DNA from: Acanthaster planci
Lineage: Eukaryota > Echinodermata > Asteroidea > Valvatida > Acanthasteridae
Direction: 5' to 3'
NCBI RefSeq assembly: GCF_001949145.1
Contig: NW_019091528.1
Span: 821,483-850,987 of the forward strand
Length of the DNA: 29,505 bases
The position numbers were made by a program, and so were the translations under genes. The notes below the pieces were generated by a model. That model saw nothing but the letters and a program-made list of their open reading frames with translations, did no database searches and had not been told where the DNA came from. This document shows, in pieces, positions 1-11,682 of the stretch. Numbering within the stretch: position 1 is the first letter of the stretch; each line of letters begins with the position of its first letter.

Positions 1-460
1 GGAAACTGTCGGTGAAAGATGCCAAGTGTTGCCTCAGGGTTCCCCTAAGTGAAACGTGCAAAATTTGAATCCAAATGTGAGTTCTTGTTCATGTTCCCAT
101 TCTTGGAAAACTGACTTGGCCATGTACAATAATAGATGAGGTGCAATGATTTGTTTGCAAAATGTCAAATAAGCAGTTCACTTCTGCACAGTGTGCTACC
201 TTCCATACAAGTTTTTAAAAATCCAGCTATTGTCAAAATCAAGCATTTTTGACTCACTTGTCTAGTATGTAAAACCTGTGATTTATATCAGATAGATTGA
301 TTTCTTTTAAAAAAATGACCTTATTTTTATTACTTATCAAGCAAAGCTGTTGTAGCTAAATTTAACGTATAACAATTTGTCAGTTCCAAATTTCCTGAAC
401 CAACGGCAACCCTAGAAGACAGAAAAAGTGGCTTCATTTCTGTTTAATCTTTGTCAACAG
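1..460 (+). other. HMGCR: HMGCR intron, left edge
   Basis: This stretch is AT-rich, has no convincing coding frame, and ends in a normal acceptor (TTTGTCAACAG at 450-460). It is the 3' part of an HMGCR intron; the donor lies left of the window. I see no other element in it. Confidence 0.85.
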
Positions 461-2187
461 GAATCCCCAAATTGGAAGTGATGTGCTGTTTTGGATGCCT
501 GTCCGTGGTTGCCAACTTCTTTGTCTTCATGACTTTCTTCCCAGCCTGCCTGTCACTTGTTCTGGAGGTAAGCGTTAAGGGTTTCTCAATCGTGCTATTG
601 TTTCGACTGCTTTTGTTACAGTGTTTTCTTGTTTGTGTTTGAGCAGTTGCAGACTGTTAAAAGTTTAATTTACTTCCCCTGCTCCAGTGCCAAAGCATAT
701 TTCATGCCACTTTGGATTGGAAGGGCAGATTTGTCCAAAATGTGCGATTGCATGTGAGGGTTAAAGTACAGTCCAAAACAAGTAATTACACATGAGCCCG
801 AGATTTAATATAGCTTTTTTTTTTTTAAACCGGGTAAGAATCGCTCTCATTCCGCTGGGAAATCTCATTATGTGCCAGTTAACAAAAGTTGTTGTTTTTT
901 TGTTATCAAACATTTACTTTCCAGCTTTCCAACAACAACCCTGTCGGCCGTCCAGTCTGGCAACTTGGTCAGTTCACCAAGGTGCTGCAGGAGGAGGAAG
1001 ACAAGAAACCCAACCCAGTGGTCCAACGGGTCAAGGTTATCATGGTGAGTAAGGGATGTGTGGTTTGAGTGAGATTGGGGAGTCAAGGTCAAAGGAGTAA
1101 AGGTCAAAGAGTGTGTTGTTCACATTGATGTTCCCAATCTGACTATTGGTCACTTTTCCTGCAAATTTTGAGATTTTGGTTTCAACAGATCCCAAACACA
1201 AGTTTTCAACCTACAGAAATATACCCTGTAAATAAGTCAAAGTAAGAAAAAGAAACTAGGAAGAAATACAAACTCAGAGAAATTTGATTTGTGTTTCATT
1301 CTCATTAGGATTGAATTCTTAACTTCTTACAAATAAAACCAACAATTCGTGAATCATTTTATTTGTCTAATCTCAAAGTCCATGGGTCTGGTGCTGGTGC
1401 ACGTCCACAGTCATCTGATGAAAGCAAGCGATGCCAAGCTTGGGGAGGTGAGCACGCTGACTGACTTACCTGAGCTGGAGTTCTCCCGCAAGATTGAGCC
1501 CGAGATACCTCTTTGGCAGTTCAACCTCAGAAAGTGAGTCGCCGCCCCCTACTGTCCTTGTCTCAGTCTGTTCATTTGGACAATCTTCTGGTCATGAAAA
1601 CGTTTTTAACAAATGAATTTCTGCAAAATATGATTATTGGAACAGGAACAGAAGAGAGAAATTATTAATCTGTGCACTTTGTTGGAGTAAATTACATGCG
1701 CTTTGAAGTTGTGTGTCATGGAGTTATTAACAAGTAAATTAGGATAATAAAATGTACAATTATGTATTGTTGAAATACAGTGCTCTTTTGCTTTGTTTAC
1801 ATTTTTTTTTTCATTCCTGTTTGAAAGTTTTGTCTGCTGCGAGACTGTTGGCTTTACTCAGAAACTCTATTTCTTCTCTACATTCTCTGATCTCCAAAGC
1901 TCATGTACATCTGAAATTCAGACTTTCCAACTTTCTTACAAAGCTGCAACAGTTATGCCCCAACAACTTGACAACACATCAGTTCTGAGGGATTTTGTTT
2001 GTACACACCTCTTCTCCCAGATTTGCCAGCCTTGGAATGGAGCAGGTGGCTGTATTACTCCTGGCTGCGTTCTTGACTGTCAAATACATCTTCTTTGACC
2101 AAAACGACTCTGAAGCCACAGAAGAAGAAACCACAGAGGAACAGTCAAGCAATGGCGCCGTCATCACTGAGGCAGAAATGGAACCAG
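461..2187 (+). other. HMGCR: HMGCR membrane domain exons (last sterol-sensing helix to last transmembrane helix)
   Basis: Four exons. The first (461-567) encodes a hydrophobic helix ([14 protein letters not shown] onwards, residues about 7-35), equivalent to human TM6 and the end of the sterol-sensing domain. Exon 925-1044 encodes the cytosolic loop ending in EEEDKKPNP; one of these lysines aligns with human Lys248, a site of sterol-induced ubiquitination, so regulated degradation may be conserved. Exon 1379-1533 opens with the next hydrophobic segment ([11 protein letters not shown]) and then a lumenal loop. Exon 2021-2187 has the final helix ([17 protein letters not shown]) and the start of an acidic linker ([10 protein letters not shown]). 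No N-x-S/T sequon is visible in the lumenal loop, unlike the human protein, which is glycosylated there. Exons and helices are seen; the regulatory reading is inference. Confidence 0.9.
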
Positions 2188-5100
2188 GTTGGTTTTATTT
2201 GTCCACTGTCTAATAGTAGAGCTAATTAGAGTGGAACTGGAATGGGCTTTCTCTGGCCTCAGTAACATTTATAGTTAACATAGTCCCTTTCATCAGCCCT
2301 TGCTGTAAATACATTTCTAGTATCCCACAGAATTTATAGCATATTGCATGCAGTGCTTGCTGATTCTGAAAAAAAATCCATCAGCTTGAAGAAAAATGAC
2401 ACAGGTTTGTTGCCTTGAAAGATCTCCAGCAGGTGGTATTGGATGCAACAGACCCGAGGGTTATCCAGAGCTCCAGAGTAATGCCAGCTTCAGATTTTGG
2501 AAACAAAATGGCTGCTCCTTATCTGTACGGTAGAGCGTACAGCTATTGTATGCCAACTTTCCATTTGCACTGATGCATACACCTGCCAGATTGTTCCCAA
2601 CAATGGTGATACTCATATTGCAACTCTCTCTACAGGTGGCTCTGGGGTCATCTAACTCTTTCTTTTAAACTATCTGCAGAAAAGCCGGCAATCCTGGAGG
2701 AACTGCAGAGGTTCTCATCTTGCGGTGTCCAGACAGACCCTGTCCGTTTTGCCCCCAAGGCTACCTTCACCATTGGTGGTGGGAAGGACTCGGACGTGGA
2801 GAGCGTCGGAGACGAGTCTGAGAGCACTCGGGATGAGAACTCGCGCCCCAGCTCGCCAACAGCACCACGACCACTGCAGGAATGCGCTCGTATCCTCAAT
2901 TCAGGAGTAAGTTCAACTTCTGGCATAATTTCTAACTGGTTTTGAAAACTTTGTTTCACTGATGAATGCTGATAAGAGTATGCAACATTCCTAGCTATCA
3001 GTCCGTTGGTAAAATTATTTCACACCAGCAAAACAAATTTCAGACATCCAATTTTCTTTCATTGCTGCAGTCTTTGTTAATGCAGAAATGTTCTGTTGGT
3101 CAGTTTGAAATATTTAGGTAGTGCTAGTAAGTAAATTCGCCCTTCCTTCCACAGAAACCCAGTTTCATGTTGGGGTAGTGGATTTAGAGTTAGCTTCTGT
3201 TCACATGTTCACTTTGAACTTTTAGGCTTTCTTCATGTGTGTAGCAAAAGTAAATGAAAATATTCATATCTCGCCCCCTGGCTTCTAGAGATTGAATGAA
3301 AGAATGACGGTTGGTTTACTTCCACTCATGGTTAGTTTAATGACTAGCTAATCATTTCTGTAGTGCTTAACCCTAACCACCCAACGGTTGCTGGACCTAA
3401 CCGTCCCTAATCACACAAACTTCAACACCTTGGAAAAACACTCTTACCTCACAGTACCCAATCCCATAGACTTCAACAGGTCTTTACCTGTGTGATTTTG
3501 TTTGATTGGGTATTGCAGGCCCATTGCACAGTACAAAGAGTATGGACAGGCAGTACCTATTCAAACAAACTAACACACCATCATGCTGCATATCCATCCC
3601 CGGCTGCTGGGATCATTGTGGTCAGAAAAACATGAAGATTGTCCTCGTTACGGTACTTATTACATACTTCACACTTACCATTTCAATGGGAAGCTTTCTA
3701 TCATCACACAGAATTAAAACACCAGATAGTAAGCTACCAGTACCCAATACCACAAACTCACACACTTTACTGGTGTTGAATTCTGTGTGGTTAGGGGAAG
3801 GTTAGGGTTACTGAATGCAGATGATTCTTCATTTGTGTCATTCTCCATGTAGTTTCATTCAGTACTTACACAGTTGTGCCTTGAGGGTTTAACAAAGGAA
3901 ATCACCCACATCAGCATGATAATTTACTAAAGCACATCTCGAGGACTGTTTCAATAGTGTGCCTTACAATTAAGTCCCAAACCAGTGCGTGCTGCGGTAT
4001 CAAGTTAAGATGGTTCTTCTTAATCTGGCTGTTTCTGTAGGAAGTCATGGACTTGACGGACGAGGAAGTGCATCTCCTGGTGGCCAGCAGGCACATCCCC
4101 GCTTACAAGCTGGAAGATGTCTTGCAGGACCCCGAGAGGGGAGTGGCCATCCGCAGGCAGATCTACAGCCAGAAGCTGACCAAGAACTGGGCGCTCAGCG
4201 ATCTGCCGTACACGGGCTACCAGTACTCTTACGTAAGCCAAGCCTCCTCCCCGCCTGACTCAGAAACCTCATTCCAAATGATGCCTTGGGTTGTATGCAA
4301 AACCAGATTGTATCGAGGGTTTACTTGGCTACCATCGGGCAGGCCAGTGTTTTTTTTTCCACAGGTTATGCACATAGGTTTCCCTGGGAAACAAAACAAG
4401 AACTGCCCTGCAAGATGGCTGCCACGCAAAGCCTCTATAGGCAGTGTTGATTTGGATAGGGGACTTCTGAACACTTGATGGAAAATGCTTTACCAGCTTT
4501 GGTGTTGCAATATAAAAACTGTTTATGAACATTATTACTTTAATCTTTAATTGGTCTGAAAAAAATTTGTACATCTTTCTGAGTTTCCTAGATGAACGCT
4601 CAAGCTATCAGCTCAAGAATCAGTCTATTACATGGTTTCGTTATCCTTTTGCCCAGACCTCCATTTGGAAATTGCCATATCTCTCCAGAGTCTATATGGT
4701 GTGACTGCAAACAGATAACAATAATAACGATACTGACAGTGATGTAAAAACCTCAACTTATTGATGAAATCTGGTTCCCTGAGACATATCAATCTGACCA
4801 GACTGATTTTCATTCGATTTGTCTCTAGGTCATGGGTGCTTGCTGCGAGAACGTGGTCGGCTACATGCCGCTACCTGTTGGTGTTGCCGGACCCTTGCTG
4901 ATGGACGGTGAAGAGTACTACGTCCCCATGGGGACCACGGAGGGCTGCCTGGTGGCCAGCACCAACAGGGGCTGCAGGGCCATCCAGGTGAGTGTCCAAC
5001 TTGGAATGTCTTCCCATTCTGTTAAGACTGAACATTCTGTGTCGATCATGATGCATCCCAGTGAGAACACGCACCACAATTTACAACCATGAACACTAAG

Positions 5101-8100
5101 TTTCTGATTTAGCCCATAAGTACATCAGCAAACCCTATCAACGTGTCGGGTAAGTTAAAAAATTGGACATGCCGAATCATATCTCTTGACTGAAAATGCA
5201 ACTTTCTGTAAACAGGCTGCCGGAGGGGTTAAGAGCACCGTTGTAGCTGATGGGATGACGAGAGGACCGGTAGCAAGTCTACCCTCAGCCAAAGAGGCAA
5301 GGTAGGAACAGATCACTGGGGTACTCGATGGGTAATCCAGTTTCGTCATTGCCATGAGCATGAAAATTGATGAAGACGCGCACAGTCTGTAAACTTTTCG
5401 CCTGCTAATATACATTTTGTGTGGGTGTGAAAAGGACCAAAAAATTAACAAATAGCCCCTAAATGGGCACTTAATCCTAAATTCCTGCAATCAGGCAATG
5501 CAGAATATTAATAATTGGTACTGTTATCATTGTTGCACGCTCTGTGATTGATAACTACGCCCGGTTCAAAACATGAACAAGTAAATGAGGGAGACTTCAG
5601 CCTCATGACCATTCTCCAACTCTGCCTCCTGCACTTTCATAATTGCCTCTGTTTTTTCCCCCCTTATTCCAGTGCGGTCAAACTGTGGATGGAGGACCCC
5701 GACAACTTTGCCGCCATCAAGGAGAGCTTTGACTCCACCAGTCGCTTTGCCCGGCTCAAGAATGTCCAGGTGGGCCTGGCCGGCCGCCACCTGTTCATGC
5801 GTTTCCAGGCCCTGACGGGTGACGCCATGGGCATGAACATGCTGTCCAAGGTACGTGGTGCTCTTGAATTTGGTGCTTGCAGACTGGTAGAAAGTGTGAT
5901 TATTCAGATATGCTTTACCCATTTGTAACCAAGAACTCTACCTCTATCTGTCTGATTACCATTGTTTGACCTATATCTTGACCCTTGAATAAAAGCACAA
6001 GCGGTTCTTACCTTTTAGGCCTCAAAGTTATAGTTATGAAAGACGATTAAATGCATGGATTACAAAGGAAGTCTGGAAAAAGATTAAGTATGATTGTTGC
6101 AATGGTATTGTTGGCAAAGGCAGCAGGTCACGAGGCCAAAAGATGATTGTTAGTTTAAGGCCTGAGCCTTGACAGGATTGATCCGCTTACGCATGCATTT
6201 GCAATGAGATTTGGCTGCACTTGACTCCACTTTCACTTAACTCTGTCCTCGGTTAGTATCGGCTGACAAAGAAGAGGGATTGCCCCATATCTATTTTTGT
6301 CAAATTGTTCCTTCAACTTAAGGAAATAAAAGGCCAGAGGACCGTTCCAGACGTCTCGGTTCTCAGAAAGCAGAAGTGAATTTTCCCCAGGTAATACGGT
6401 TCCCCTAATTTCCTACTCACGAATTTTTTTTCCATAAAATCTCTTCTGAACTTTCAGGGTACAGAGAAGGCCTTGAACCGAATCCACGAGCAGTTTCCGG
6501 CCTTCGAGGTCCTGAGTCTTAGCGGTAACTACTGCACCGACAAAAAGCCGGCGGCCATTAACTGGATTGGTGGGAGGGGCAAGTCGGTTGTCAGCGAGTG
6601 CACCGTACCGGCGTACGTCATAGAAAAGGTAGGCTAATTTGCGCACCAGTGTTTAGACTTGAAAACGGAGGAATGCCTACTGTTCAGATTGGGTTTGGTC
6701 GTGTTAGATTGTGGCCAATCACAAATAATGTACTAACAAGCATGCAACATGTCATCAGATCAGCGTATATTTTATTTGTTTTTACAAATTAAAAAGAAAA
6801 GTATCTATTGACTAAGTAAGGTAGGTATCGTAATGTGCTGTACTGTTTTCGAACCAAATATGACCAGATGCCATCTTCTGATGGCAAGGAGAGCATGCCT
6901 GTAGAAATGTTGAGAAATGTGAGTACAAAACAGCAAGCCGGAACCAAAGCCTCAAATCCTTTTCCAAACACAATCATCTTTCCCACAAACGTTCATGTAG
7001 TGAGATATGCTAATCCCCCGCCGTTTTTCTTTGGCCATGTCAGGTTTTGAAAACCTCCGTCCCCGCTCTGGTGGAGCTGAACATCAACAAGAACCTTGTT
7101 GGCTCGGCCATGGCTGGAAGCATTGGTGGCTTCAACGCCCACGCTTCCAACATCGTCACTGCCATCTATGTTGCCACTGGCCAGGTAGGTGCCTTGTCTT
7201 CAGTATCAGAATTTTAGTAGTGATTGCATGGATGTAGACGCCCTCAAGAGACAAGCAAATTCTTGTGAGGATATTTGAATTATTGATGGGAGCTCAATAT
7301 CTCAGAACTGCAGAGCAGATTTAGCCAAGAACCAGTCACAGGGAGCATAGAATGGATGATATTTTTCCTGTTACCCTGTTCTTGCTAAGCAAGTATATTT
7401 TTGTGCTTAGCGGACTTTGGTGACTAGGCGCTCCACGACATTGGTTGCTGGTGTTTGTTGTAATTCATGATTTTTATGTATGGATGTGTTGTTTTTTTTG
7501 TATAGGACGTGGCTCAGAATATTGCCAGCTCCAACTGCATCACCTTGATGGAGCCATCAGGCCCCAAGGGGGAGAACTTGTATGTCAGTGTCACCATGCC
7601 GTCCATCGAGGTTGGCACCGTTGGGGGAGGGACGGTGCTCCCACCACAGGGATCCTGCTTGGAGGTCAGTCCCAGAGTCTGTCGACTCTTGAGCCCTTTT
7701 CACTGTTTGGAATTAAGCCTTTTTTCCAAAATGGGCTTGACCAGCGTTATGCTTCCTTATTCCTGAGCACTTAAGCGTAATCCACAACTCAATCTGTTGA
7801 AAAACATGAGTTGTGTTACCCGATACACAGCCTGTAGTGTGGCTCAAAGTGATCAGTGCTGTTCCAGGGCTTAACGGCCTTTCTGCAGGAGTGCACGCTT
7901 TAGAAACTTGGTTGTTAAGCGGACCTAAAGGGATTTGTGATATAGGCCTCATACAGCAAAATTAATATCAGAGTCACTTCAGATTTCTTACAACTTGTGC
8001 AGTGGTTCTTTTTTCATTTTTATAATTTTTATAAATTCATTTGAAAAATACAAGACTTGGGTTGGATTGATCCAATAAAATTGTAACCTTCCTCAATTCT

Positions 8101-9292
8101 TCAAACTCAACCTGGAGATCATTTTGCAAAATTTCACAGGATTGAGGAAGATAGAAACCCAGCCAGTGTCACTCTGCCTGGGGCTTGTTGCCGCCTTGGA
8201 GTCCAGAAACTAAGAATAACGTGTGGATTTCCCGCGCAGCGGACAGTTTTTGGAAGATTCCCCCCCCCCGAAAAAAATTAGTCCTGGCCGTTTTGTGTTA
8301 ATGAAAGACTGTCCCGATCTCTTCTGACGTTTAGATGCTGGGTGTGCGTGGTGCTTGCCCCGAGGATCCAGGACGCAATGCCCGTACCCTGGCCCGCATT
8401 GTCTGCTCCACTGTCCTCGCTGGGGAATTGTCCCTCATGTCAGCGCTGGCTGCCGGACACCTGGTTAAGAGCCACCTCAAACACAACAGGTCAGGAGGAT
8501 GCATATCCTTGAAAATACCACTTTGACACGCTTTCAGAGAGGCATCAGAAAAGATGAGCATATGATCTGGAAATGTAATGGTTTTTATTTTCATAGGGGG
8601 TTTTCCCCATTGAATCTCGTGACATAGTTTTCATGCCCCATGACTGTGCTGAAGACAGTGTTACTTCACAAAATTCTGCAAAATGTCTTGTCCTGCATTA
8701 GCTTTACGTCACGAAGCAAAGAACATCATTTCCATGTTTTATATATAAAGATAGTGTAAACAATTTCTCAGAAGACGCGCTGTTGTAGGATTTTTCCAGG
8801 TCGCGTTTTTTTTTTCTTCAAAGCATTTTCATCCTTCCGTCCCCAATTCTTGTTTGATTAACAAGCAAGCCGAGGATGTCAGATTGGTTCCGAGTTGGAA
8901 GTTGGGCTTCAAAAATACATGTTATACTCATATACATAAAAAGATAGACTCCAAACATGGATTTGACCAAGATATATCCACTTCGGTGCACTTACCCCTG
9001 AAATACATCTTTGCAGGATTAGGCTGAAAGTTCTTCTGGATGTTAATCCACCGTCCGGCAGATAGTGAGACCGTTTACAAAGAACCCCTGACTTATATAC
9101 ATACTTTTCATTTTCCTTTGATGTGCCATTGGACACAGGTCTTCTCTGTGTGTGACCAACAGTCTGTCCAGTAGCCTGCCCACCATCCATGAGCACAAGC
9201 GCAGCAAGTCATTGGACCTGAGCGCCCCCCACCCAACGGGCCGGATGGGCCTCTTGGACCAAGTGGGGACATGCACCAACAAGGCTTCATGA
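461..9292 (+). CDS. HMGCR: 3-hydroxy-3-methylglutaryl-CoA reductase (class I, ER membrane), 5'-truncated by the window; 14 coding exons
   Basis: Reduces HMG-CoA to mevalonate with two NADPH, the committed step of sterol and isoprenoid synthesis, from the ER membrane. Exons read by splice sites and homology: 461-567, 925-1044, 1379-1533, 2021-2187, 2680-2906, 4041-4232, 4829-4987, 5216-5301, 5673-5850, 6458-6628, 7044-7184, 7506-7664, 8335-8489, 9139-9292 (stop TGA 9290-9292). Joined phases are consistent and give about 723 residues. In partial numbering (residue 1 is the Gly split before 461), catalytic residues are Glu361 (TTEGCLVAS), Lys493 (CTDKKPAA), Asp569 (DVAQN) and His668 (VKSH). These match human Glu559, Lys691, Asp767 and His866 with a constant offset of 198. 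The C-terminus (GTCTNKAS) resembles the vertebrate end. Upstream exons for the first membrane helices, including the Insig-binding YIYF segment, lie outside. Donors are mostly GTRAGT-like; the one after 2187 (GTTGGT) is weak. Identification is by recalled family motifs, not a search. Confidence 0.97.
2680..2906 (+). other. HMGCR: HMGCR linker exon between membrane and catalytic domains
   Basis: A 227-base exon, phase 1 at its start and phase 0 at its end, flanked by TGCAG and GTAAGT. It encodes a polar, mostly disordered segment rich in Ser, Asp, Glu and Pro ([13 protein letters not shown], then [11 protein letters not shown]). It ends in LQECARIL, which matches the start of the catalytic part in vertebrates (EECLQIL). 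The linker is poorly conserved between phyla and serves as a flexible tether in the cytosol. The exon is assigned by its splice sites, open frame and end motif. Confidence 0.9.
3367..3811 (-). mobile_element. TTAA-flanked MITE, copy 1 (piggyBac-like ends), in an HMGCR intron
   Basis: The left end reads TTAACCCTAACC and the right end GGTTAGGGTTAC, so the termini are inverted repeats that begin with CCC inside a TTAA (one base mutated at the right). The right end (CACACAGAATT arm at about 3705, its complement at about 3780, then GGTTAGGGGAAGGTTAGGG) is the reverse complement of the left end of the element at 13210. The left end (containing GGTTGCTGG) likewise matches the right end of that element. 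There is no transposase. TTAA targets and CCC-starting ends are typical of piggyBac superfamily elements and their non-autonomous derivatives; the assignment is inference. Confidence 0.7.
4041..8489 (+). other. HMGCR: HMGCR catalytic domain exons
   Basis: Eight exons encode the soluble catalytic domain. 4041-4232 has the N-subdomain ([16 protein letters not shown]). 4829-4987 has [16 protein letters not shown] and the catalytic Glu in [16 protein letters not shown]. 5216-5301 has ADGMTRGP. 5673-5850 has [10 protein letters not shown] and GDAMGMNM, the latter part of the NADPH-binding small domain. 6458-6628 has the catalytic Lys in [15 protein letters not shown]. 7044-7184 has [15 protein letters not shown]. 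7506-7664 starts at the catalytic Asp and includes [13 protein letters not shown]. 8335-8489 has [18 protein letters not shown] with the catalytic His. No frameshift or stop interrupts any exon, so the gene looks functional. Confidence 0.96.
9139..9292 (+). other. HMGCR: HMGCR last coding exon, with two in-frame acceptors (AG|9139 and AG|9163)
   Basis: The preceding exon ends in AG (8488-8489), the first two bases of a split codon. Joining at 9139 gives Arg then Ser-Ser, so the protein reads [10 protein letters not shown] and keeps the HNRS sequence in which human Ser872 is phosphorylated and inhibited by AMPK. A second acceptor, CCAACAG ending at 9162, is 24 bases downstream in the same frame and gives HNS-LSS instead, removing eight residues including that Arg-Ser pair. 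I chose 9139 because of the conserved HNRS and because it is the first AG after the pyrimidine-rich stretch at about 9105-9120. The tail is longer than in mammals, Ser- and Pro-rich, and ends GTCTNKAS before TGA. Confidence 0.82.
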
Positions 9293-10360
9293 CCTGTGAA
9301 CACCTGGACCCCCGAGAGACCTTCATCAGATTGATTCCCATGCCTGTCCCCTTGGCACCCCCAAAATAAGTCTCGGTTTCCAAAAGTCTGATGGTCAAAT
9401 GCACCGACAAACCTGTTCTGGTTTGTCAGTATTGTCTTTTGCTGATTTTGTCTTTGTTGAAGCCGCAGCAGCAGACTGTTTAGTTTCCACTTGCAGCACT
9501 CTTGTGACCTTTTATGTGACCTATTTGCCTTGATAAGTTCTACCATTCTTTTTTCATTTCCCTAGTCCATATTTGTTCAACTTTTACTCATGTAAACTTT
9601 CCCCCCAATTTTTTCCTATTCTCGAGCTATTCTTGTTGTCTCTTTCTCCATTGGTCAGTTTAGATAATGTTGAACAAAAGAAAGCATTTCTCATATCTTT
9701 TGATTGCTTTGTTTTACTGACAAAGGAAACTTATACATATCATACAAATGTGTCAGATATGTTAATTTTGAAAAGGAAGTATAGATTCCTGGGAAGCAGT
9801 TTTTACTTTGTGGGGGAGTTTGCAAGGGGTAATAGTGACATATTTTACGGGGTAATCAGGGTCAAAGTTTTGCATGTGTAGAGTCAAAATACCAGACGGA
9901 TGAAATTATGAGTTGAAATTTCATTATAAAGTTACTTGGTCTAATTTAAATAAAATTTATGGAGATAATTTATTTTGAAATCTGGTGAGAGCATTCATGA
10001 TATTAGACAGGAACTTTTTAAATGATGAATTAGATGCTCGAGCAAATGGAATAACTGTCACAGAAAGAACCCTCCAAAACTCAAAAGTGTGACTGTCATC
10101 GTTGACTGTTTGACTTGTGTAGAGGTTTTGTACTCAAAATGCCACCGTGGATAGTAAACTCACTCTGACTGTACATTTGATAATAGGGTAGTTCTTAATG
10201 TGAATGGTTCTGCTGGTATCAGCAAAAACGATGATTAGAAAAATTCTGTTTAGCAGCTGGTGACACGATGCCCTGTATGCACTTTGCAAACAAGCGGATG
10301 CCTGTTTCAAAGATGAGAGCATAGATTGTCCAAAGATGATTGCTCGTCAGCTGCGTGTTT

Positions 10361-10379
10361 ATATATATATATATATATA
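10361..10379. repeat. (AT)n microsatellite
   Basis: Nineteen bases of uninterrupted alternating A and T in the spacer downstream of HMGCR. Confidence 0.95.
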
Positions 10380-11676
10380 AAAGCTAAATTTATATTTTCT
10401 GAAATTCTTGACGCTTGAACCTGTTCTAAGGACTTCGCATGTAAGCATACCGGTGGTGGATTTAAAAAAAATTACAACTGTCATCGTGGACCGCTGAAAT
10501 CCCATTTTGGATGCACACCGACAGTAGTGCTTCTGCCATTTGGAGAAGCTACGAGATTGTTGGCATTGTGTTGAAAATCGCATTCTACACACAGCGTGCA
10601 GGTGGTGGTGTTCATGCTTCATAAACCCACCAAGTTGTCTCTACCTCACCTGGACAGAACAAGCGTACACTAGAGCAGAACACAGAGAACCAGTATTGCG
10701 TGCTTGAATGAGGCCAGTAACCCTTGAGGAGCCATTAGTCCTGTCAGGCTGTTTTGTTTGTTGGTACAAGACCAAAACAGCAAGAATACCAGTCTCTGAA
10801 CTTTAATTAGTCGGCAGAGAGGTCATTCTATTGGACTGAAGTAAATTTGAAAAAAAAAGAATTAAAAAGTTGTACATAGTGATATTATGCATGCCACATG
10901 TTGTTTACACTGACTTTCATAATTACGAGTTCATACATTAAAATGCCATGGCAACTTAGCATTAATGTATTTATTACTCTGTGGTTTAATTTGCTTGTAA
11001 ATGTATGAATGGTCCACGTGTGTGTAAATCTTGGCCAGGCCAGCACCAATATTTAAACTTTATTTTCTTGCCAATACTGAAAACCAGATTCTTTTCGCTT
11101 TTTTGATATCATTTCTGGTCAGATTTGACCCTCTGCTAGAAATGTCAGTGTTTCTACCATGGACATTCGTGCGACAAATATATAAATTGCTTAATCTACT
11201 GTGGTTTTAGGCCGAGGATGCTGGAAAAAATCTCTGCTTTGACTAAGGTGTTAAAAGTCAAATTATTTATTTAAATTGATATGTCGGCAGTGGGTGGTTC
11301 AATGTACAGTCTGAAAGAGCACGACACTCCTTTTTTTACGGGGGCTACACTACTTCCATGTCATCATTGTGAGAAATGTTTAGCAGATTAAGTGTTGGTA
11401 AGGAAATAAAAGATAGTTGTGTTTCTCCAGTGATTACCATACGGAGGGACACCTGTGGACGTGTTGCATGTGGTGTATATAGCAGTTCTATTGAAAATGT
11501 TGTGGACCATTTTGGGCAGAAGCTATTTCATTTGCCAAATGATAGAACTTTGTAAAGTTAAGAGTATTGGACAATTGCCATCACAAAGTGGAATCTACCG
11601 TGATCTTTAGAACAGATTGATGTTGATGGTTGCACCACTGCTTTATGGAGCAAATATCTGATGTGAGGTTCTGCAA

Positions 11677-11682
11677 AATAAA
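11677..11682 (+). terminator. Candidate HMGCR poly(A) signal AATAAA
   Basis: An exact AATAAA about 2.4 kb after the HMGCR stop. Earlier exact copies at 9949 and 11405 and a later one at 14703 are alternatives, so the choice is tentative. Confidence 0.3.

Larger units (their letters stand above)
568..9138 (+). other. HMGCR: HMGCR introns (13 complete)
   Basis: Introns are 568-924, 1045-1378, 1534-2020, 2188-2679, 2907-4040, 4233-4828, 4988-5215, 5302-5672, 5851-6457, 6629-7043, 7185-7505, 7665-8334 and 8490-9138. They run from about 230 to 1130 bases, are AT-rich and are gene-free. The largest (2907-4040) holds a transposon-like element, listed separately. A small hairpin with 7-base arms (CTGTACG and CGTACAG) lies at about 2524-2542. 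In the others I see only homopolymer runs, such as a run of C near 8262-8270, and no RNA gene or coding sequence. Confidence 0.85.

Noticed and set aside
4233-4478. Extension of the HMGCR open frame past 4232
   Set aside because: A GTAAGC donor at 4233 matches the conserved exon end (YSY, then VMGACCEN in the next exon); the reading beyond it has no similarity to the enzyme.
9043-9546. 167-codon open frame on the minus strand
   Set aside because: Antisense to the last HMGCR exon, whose plus-strand reading is secure; no family resemblance.
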